A stretch of 16,565 nt of DNA, taken from contig CAVJHQ010000050.1 in assembly GCA_963649365.1 (NCBI GenBank), forward strand, positions 1-16,565, given 5' to 3'. Under the pieces are notes generated by a model that worked only from the letters and a program-made list of their open reading frames with translations, was not told where the DNA came from and did no database searches. The position numbers and the translations under genes were made by a program. Source of the stretch: Paratractidigestivibacter sp963649365 (lineage in GTDB: Bacteria; Actinomycetota; Coriobacteriia; Coriobacteriales; Atopobiaceae). Numbering within the stretch: position 1 is the stretch's first letter; the number at the start of each line of letters is the position of its first letter. Below are positions 14,294 through 16,565 of this stretch, in pieces.

Positions 14294-14755
14294 ATGTCCA
14301 CCAATCTGAGCAGAAGATCGTTCGTCTGCGGCCTCACCGCCTTCGCCGGTGCGCTCGGCCTCGCGGCCTGCGGCTCCACCAGCGGTTCCGACAACTCCGA
14401 GCCTCTCTCCGAGAGCTGGTCCGTCGAGCAGGACGATACGCTCGCCTGCCTCACCATGCAGGTGGCCGGCGGCAACGTGGTCGCCATGACGGGCGACGGA
14501 TGGGCGCCTCGCCAGGGATACATCCAGCTGCAGCTCAGCGGCAGCTCCATCCCTGCGCAAGAGATCGAGGCCGTGTACCGGGAGCGCGCCGTCCTCACGG
14601 TCAAGCTCAAGTCCAGCTACCAGGCGAGCACGCTCAACCTCCTGCTCACCGAGTATCGCCTCGAGTCCGCCCAGGAGAACGTCGACGCCGTCAGCTCCGT
14701 CAAGGTCGATTACGGCAACGGCGACGTCCAAGAGATTCAGAAGGCCTACGAGTAG
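14294..14755 (+). CDS. Predicted Tat-exported lipoprotein of unknown function
   Basis: A 153-residue protein with a lipoprotein signal peptide: MSTNLSRRSFVCGLTAFAG, then the lipobox LAAC with C26 as the lipidation site. The motif SRRSFV at residues 6-11 fits the twin-arginine consensus, so export by the Tat route before lipidation is likely. The mature part begins with a Ser/Gly-rich tether (GSTSGSDNSEPLSESW) and continues as a small, probably beta-rich domain: LACLTMQVAGGNVVAMTGDGW, GYIQLQLSGSSIPAQEIEAVYRERAVLTVKLK. I do not recognise a family. The ATG at 14294 has GAGAGGAG five bases upstream. The mature protein should sit on the outer face of the membrane. A terminator precedes the gene and another follows it, so it is a single-gene unit. 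Confidence 0.8.
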   Translation: MSTNLSRRSFVCGLTAFAGALGLAACGSTSGSDNSEPLSESWSVEQDDTLACLTMQVAGGNVVAMTGDGWAPRQGYIQLQLSGSSIPAQEIEAVYRERAVLTVKLKSSYQASTLNLLLTEYRLESAQENVDAVSSVKVDYGNGDVQEIQKAYE

Positions 14756-14789
14756 CCCCAGGCGCACGAGCGGCACCGGGCAGGAATAC

Positions 14790-14824
14790 GGGCGGCGGAC
14801 ACCCACAGGTCCGCCGCCCTTCTT
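14790..14824 (+). terminator. Rho-independent terminator after the lipoprotein gene
   Basis: A perfect 11-bp stem, GGGCGGCGGAC (14790-14800) with GTCCGCCGCCC (14809-14819), an 8-base loop, then TTCTT. It lies between the lipoprotein stop codon and the end of the convergent DUF457 gene. It could also slow minus-strand transcription, though no T-tract exists on that side. Confidence 0.85.
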
Positions 14825-14845
14825 GCCCGAGAAGACCGCCTTAGC

Positions 14846-15457
14846 TCACCGCTGGAACCGAATGAGCCCTGCCCATGCAAGCAGATAGAGCGCAACCGCT
14901 AAAGCCGCCGCAAGGCGTAAACCGGCGTCCATCGCCCCGCCCGAGGAGCACAAGGAAAGACAAAAGCGCTTCTTTACAGGCCAAAACAGGGTCAAGCCGC
15001 GTCTATTCAGCGCATCGATCGCCAAATGAGAGAGAATGCCGATCGCCACGGGCGCCGCGCCACAAGGGCAAATCGCAAAGATTCCCGCCGCAATAAGCGC
15101 ACAGAACGCCAGCGAGTGGGTAAACTCTCGATGCGGGCGTGATACGCCGATCGCAATCAACACCAACAACCAAACAGCCCCAGGAAGGCACAAAGGCCCC
15201 TCGGACGGGGCAAGAAGACCCGTCAGCCCATAAGGCGCCGCGCAATCGATCAGCGCAAGGACGGCAACGGCCAAGAAGACCGCACCCGCGCATTTGGAAA
15301 TCTCCTTCGAGCCGTTGCTCTTGAGCAGGTCCACATCGGGAAGCAGGCCTCCGGCCGCTCCGGCAACAGCCGTTGCCGCAAACGAGGCGACGCCGACAGG
15401 CCGCAAAAGCAGCGTCGATGCCGCAATACCCACCACAACGTGCGTCTTTCCCTGCAC
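14846..15457 (-). CDS. DUF457/YdjM-type membrane-bound metal-dependent hydrolase
   Basis: A 203-residue membrane protein of the DUF457 (YdjM, 'LexA-regulated membrane-bound metal-dependent hydrolase') type. It carries the family histidine and aspartate motifs: QGKTHVVVG at the very start, GGLLPDVDLLKS, HREFTHSLAF and SHLAIDALNRRGLTLFWPVKKRF. About four to five hydrophobic helices lie between them. The motifs resemble those of phospholipase-C/nuclease-like metal enzymes, but the substrate is unknown. The start is a GTG at 15457: it gives the family N-terminus, and AAAGGCGGTGA at 15465-15475, close to the full anti-SD complement, stands seven bases upstream. The frame opens 49 codons earlier at 15604, but that extra part lacks family resemblance and lies in the divergent promoter region. 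It is convergent with the lipoprotein gene. Confidence 0.82.
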   Translation of the reverse strand: MQGKTHVVVGIAASTLLLRPVGVASFAATAVAGAAGGLLPDVDLLKSNGSKEISKCAGAVFLAVAVLALIDCAAPYGLTGLLAPSEGPLCLPGAVWLLVLIAIGVSRPHREFTHSLAFCALIAAGIFAICPCGAAPVAIGILSHLAIDALNRRGLTLFWPVKKRFCLSLCSSGGAMDAGLRLAAALAVALYLLAWAGLIRFQR

Positions 15458-15639
15458 TGTCCCGTCACCGCCTTTCGATCGGCCATCAAGCTTACCAGCA
15501 AGAGGTTGAGGCACGGCCTTCCTCAAATAGAAAGAAGGTTCAAGCGATATAGTATGTCCCGCCCTGGTTTCCGAGGAGACCTCCGTCATGGTCGAGAGCG
15601 GCACACATCCCTCTCAACAGTCGTAGAAAGGCACGAATC
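15458..15639. promoter_or_regulatory. Divergent region between the DUF457 and dehydrogenase genes
   Basis: An AT-richer interval of about 180 bp. It contains an inverted repeat TTGAGG/CCTCAA (15506-15511 and 15521-15526, 9-base spacer). TATAGT/TAGTAT at 15548-15555 is a -10 candidate for the dehydrogenase, about 85 bases before its ATG; its -35 is not convincing. GAAAGG at 15626-15631 is the ribosome site of the dehydrogenase. No small gene is supported here. Confidence 0.4.
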
Positions 15640-16565
15640 ATGTCCATTCAGCGCAAAATCGGCATCATCGGACTTGGACACGTGGGCGCGCACGTCGCGA
15701 ACAGCCTGCTTTTGCAAGGCATCGCCGATGAGCTCTACTTCGTCGGCGCGCACGACCAAAAGGTGATCTCGGAAGCCCAGGACCTCATGGACTCGATCAG
15801 CTTCGTGCCGTACAACACCCGCATCGTCAACTGCAGCAACCGCTACGAGGAGCTCGCGGACTGCGACATCATCATCAACTGCGCCGGCAACGTCTCGCTC
15901 GTCACGCAGAGCCGCGACGGGGAGCTCTTCAGCACCACAGACTCCGCGCGCACCTTCACCCAGACGATCATCACCGCCGGCTTCGACGGCATCCTCATCA
16001 ATGTCTCGAATCCCTGCGACGTTGTCTGCACCGCTATTTGGCGCCTGACCGGCTATGACCCGTCGAAGATCATCGGCACCGGCTGTGGACTCGATTCCGC
16101 GCGCTTGCGCTCCGAGATTTCGAAGGCCACGGGCGTAAGCCCCAAGTCAATCCATGCCCACATCATCGGCGAGCACGGGTTCTCGCAGATCGCCGCCTGG
16201 AAGTCCGCGACCATCGCCGGCAAGACTATCGATCAGTTGGCGGCCGAGAACCCCGAGAAGTACGGGTTCGACAAGTCAGAGATCGAGGAGAAGGCGCGCC
16301 AGGGCGGCTATGTCACCTACGCAGGCAAGGGCTGCACCGAGTACGCCGTTGCCAACTGCACCGCCCGGATCTGCGCCGCGATTCTCCACAACGAGCACGC
16401 GGTCGTCTCCGCCTCGACCCTCATGACCGGACAGTATGGGGAAGAAGGAATCTTCTCATCCCTGCCCTGCCTCGTAGGCGCGGAGGGCGTCGAGCAGGTC
16501 TTCGCCCCCGACCTCTCAGAGGAAGAAGAGAGGGGCTTCCACGCGAGCTGCGACCACATCCGCGA
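15640..16565 (+). CDS. L-2-hydroxyisocaproate/lactate dehydrogenase-family enzyme (3' end cut by window)
   Basis: The first 308 codons of an LDH/MDH-superfamily dehydrogenase; it runs off the window end and family length (about 305-320) suggests only a few residues are missing. These enzymes interconvert 2-oxo acids and L-2-hydroxy acids with NAD(H). The Rossmann motif GLGHVG is at 11-16, NPCD at 124-127, LDSARLR (D152, R155) holds the substrate-carboxylate arginine, and IIGEHG (H179) the catalytic histidine. The active-site loop reads CAGNVSLVTQSRDGELF instead of the LDH Pro-Gln-Lys or MDH Pro-Arg-Lys type, closer to the L-2-hydroxyisocaproate dehydrogenase pattern (LGN). The NAD-selecting acid at the end of the second strand appears to be G36. 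The start has GAAAGG eight bases upstream. A branched or bulky 2-oxo acid substrate is likely but inferred; simple lactate dehydrogenase is the alternative. Confidence 0.85.
   Translation, partial: MSIQRKIGIIGLGHVGAHVANSLLLQGIADELYFVGAHDQKVISEAQDLMDSISFVPYNTRIVNCSNRYEELADCDIIINCAGNVSLVTQSRDGELFSTTDSARTFTQTIITAGFDGILINVSNPCDVVCTAIWRLTGYDPSKIIGTGCGLDSARLRSEISKATGVSPKSIHAHIIGEHGFSQIAAWKSATIAGKTIDQLAAENPEKYGFDKSEIEEKARQGGYVTYAGKGCTEYAVANCTARICAAILHNEHAVVSASTLMTGQYGEEGIFSSLPCLVGAEGVEQVFAPDLSEEEERGFHASCDHIR

Noticed and set aside
15571..15585. Short GAGG/CCTC dyad in the dehydrogenase leader
   Set aside because: Four-base arms are expected by chance at this GC content and there is no other support.
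1..16565. CRISPR arrays, tRNA or rRNA genes, insertion sequences, prophage genes
   Set aside because: No regularly spaced repeats, cloverleaf sequences, transposase motifs or phage proteins were seen on either strand.

Overview
This is a GC-rich bacterial chromosomal segment with dense coding, long antisense open frames, strong Shine-Dalgarno sites and occasional TTG/GTG starts. Gene content (YfhO family, HelD, DUF6198/YczE, CapA, Tat lipoprotein, L-2-hydroxyacid dehydrogenase, no outer-membrane genes) suggests a Gram-positive anaerobe. My best guess is Actinomycetota, class Coriobacteriia (Collinsella/Olsenella-like). That placement is an inference from composition and gene types; no rRNA or marker gene is present. 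There are no tRNA or rRNA genes, insertion sequences, CRISPR arrays or phage genes. One run of 21 N bases (8491-8511) is an assembly gap.

Layout. Positions 35-4834 hold an envelope-sugar module: a YfhO-type multi-membrane glycosyltransferase and a YdjC/ChbG-type deacetylase, coupled on the minus strand, divergent from a GtrB/CsbB-type polyprenyl-phosphate glycosyltransferase on the plus strand. Positions 4923-7061 encode a HelD-like UvrD-family ATPase that probably acts on RNA polymerase. Positions 7195-8315 (minus) are a marR - yczE-like membrane protein operon, read from a promoter covered by two adjacent palindromes. A near-perfect 16-bp inverted repeat interrupted by the N gap follows. 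Then come a membrane-anchored CapA-like protein (8649-10148), a YihX-like HAD phosphatase (10219-10809) and a TetR-type regulator (10968-11522), all on the plus strand.

Positions 11603-13609 (minus) encode the oddest gene: an orphan JetD-like (DUF2220) TOPRIM protein with a very long Ala/Glu-rich disordered linker carrying basic clusters and an RGG-like tract. After it lie a small unknown protein (13886-14206), a predicted Tat-exported lipoprotein (14294-14755), a DUF457 membrane-bound metal-dependent hydrolase (14846-15457, minus) and the first 308 codons of an L-2-hydroxyisocaproate/lactate dehydrogenase-family enzyme (15640 to the window end).

How the genes work together. The clearest functional unit is the first three genes. 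The expected route is sugar loading onto undecaprenyl phosphate, N-deacetylation of the carrier-bound sugar, and transfer outside the membrane to an envelope polymer. This parallels the Francisella FlmF2-NaxD-FlmK route and the Bacillus CsbB-YfhO route. The MarR/membrane-protein pair is a typical self-regulated operon. The remaining genes look like single transcription units bounded by hairpin terminators at 7118-7155, 11528-11565, 14237-14275 and 14790-14824. The first 34 bases of the window lie downstream of the yfhO-like stop codon and show nothing I can name.
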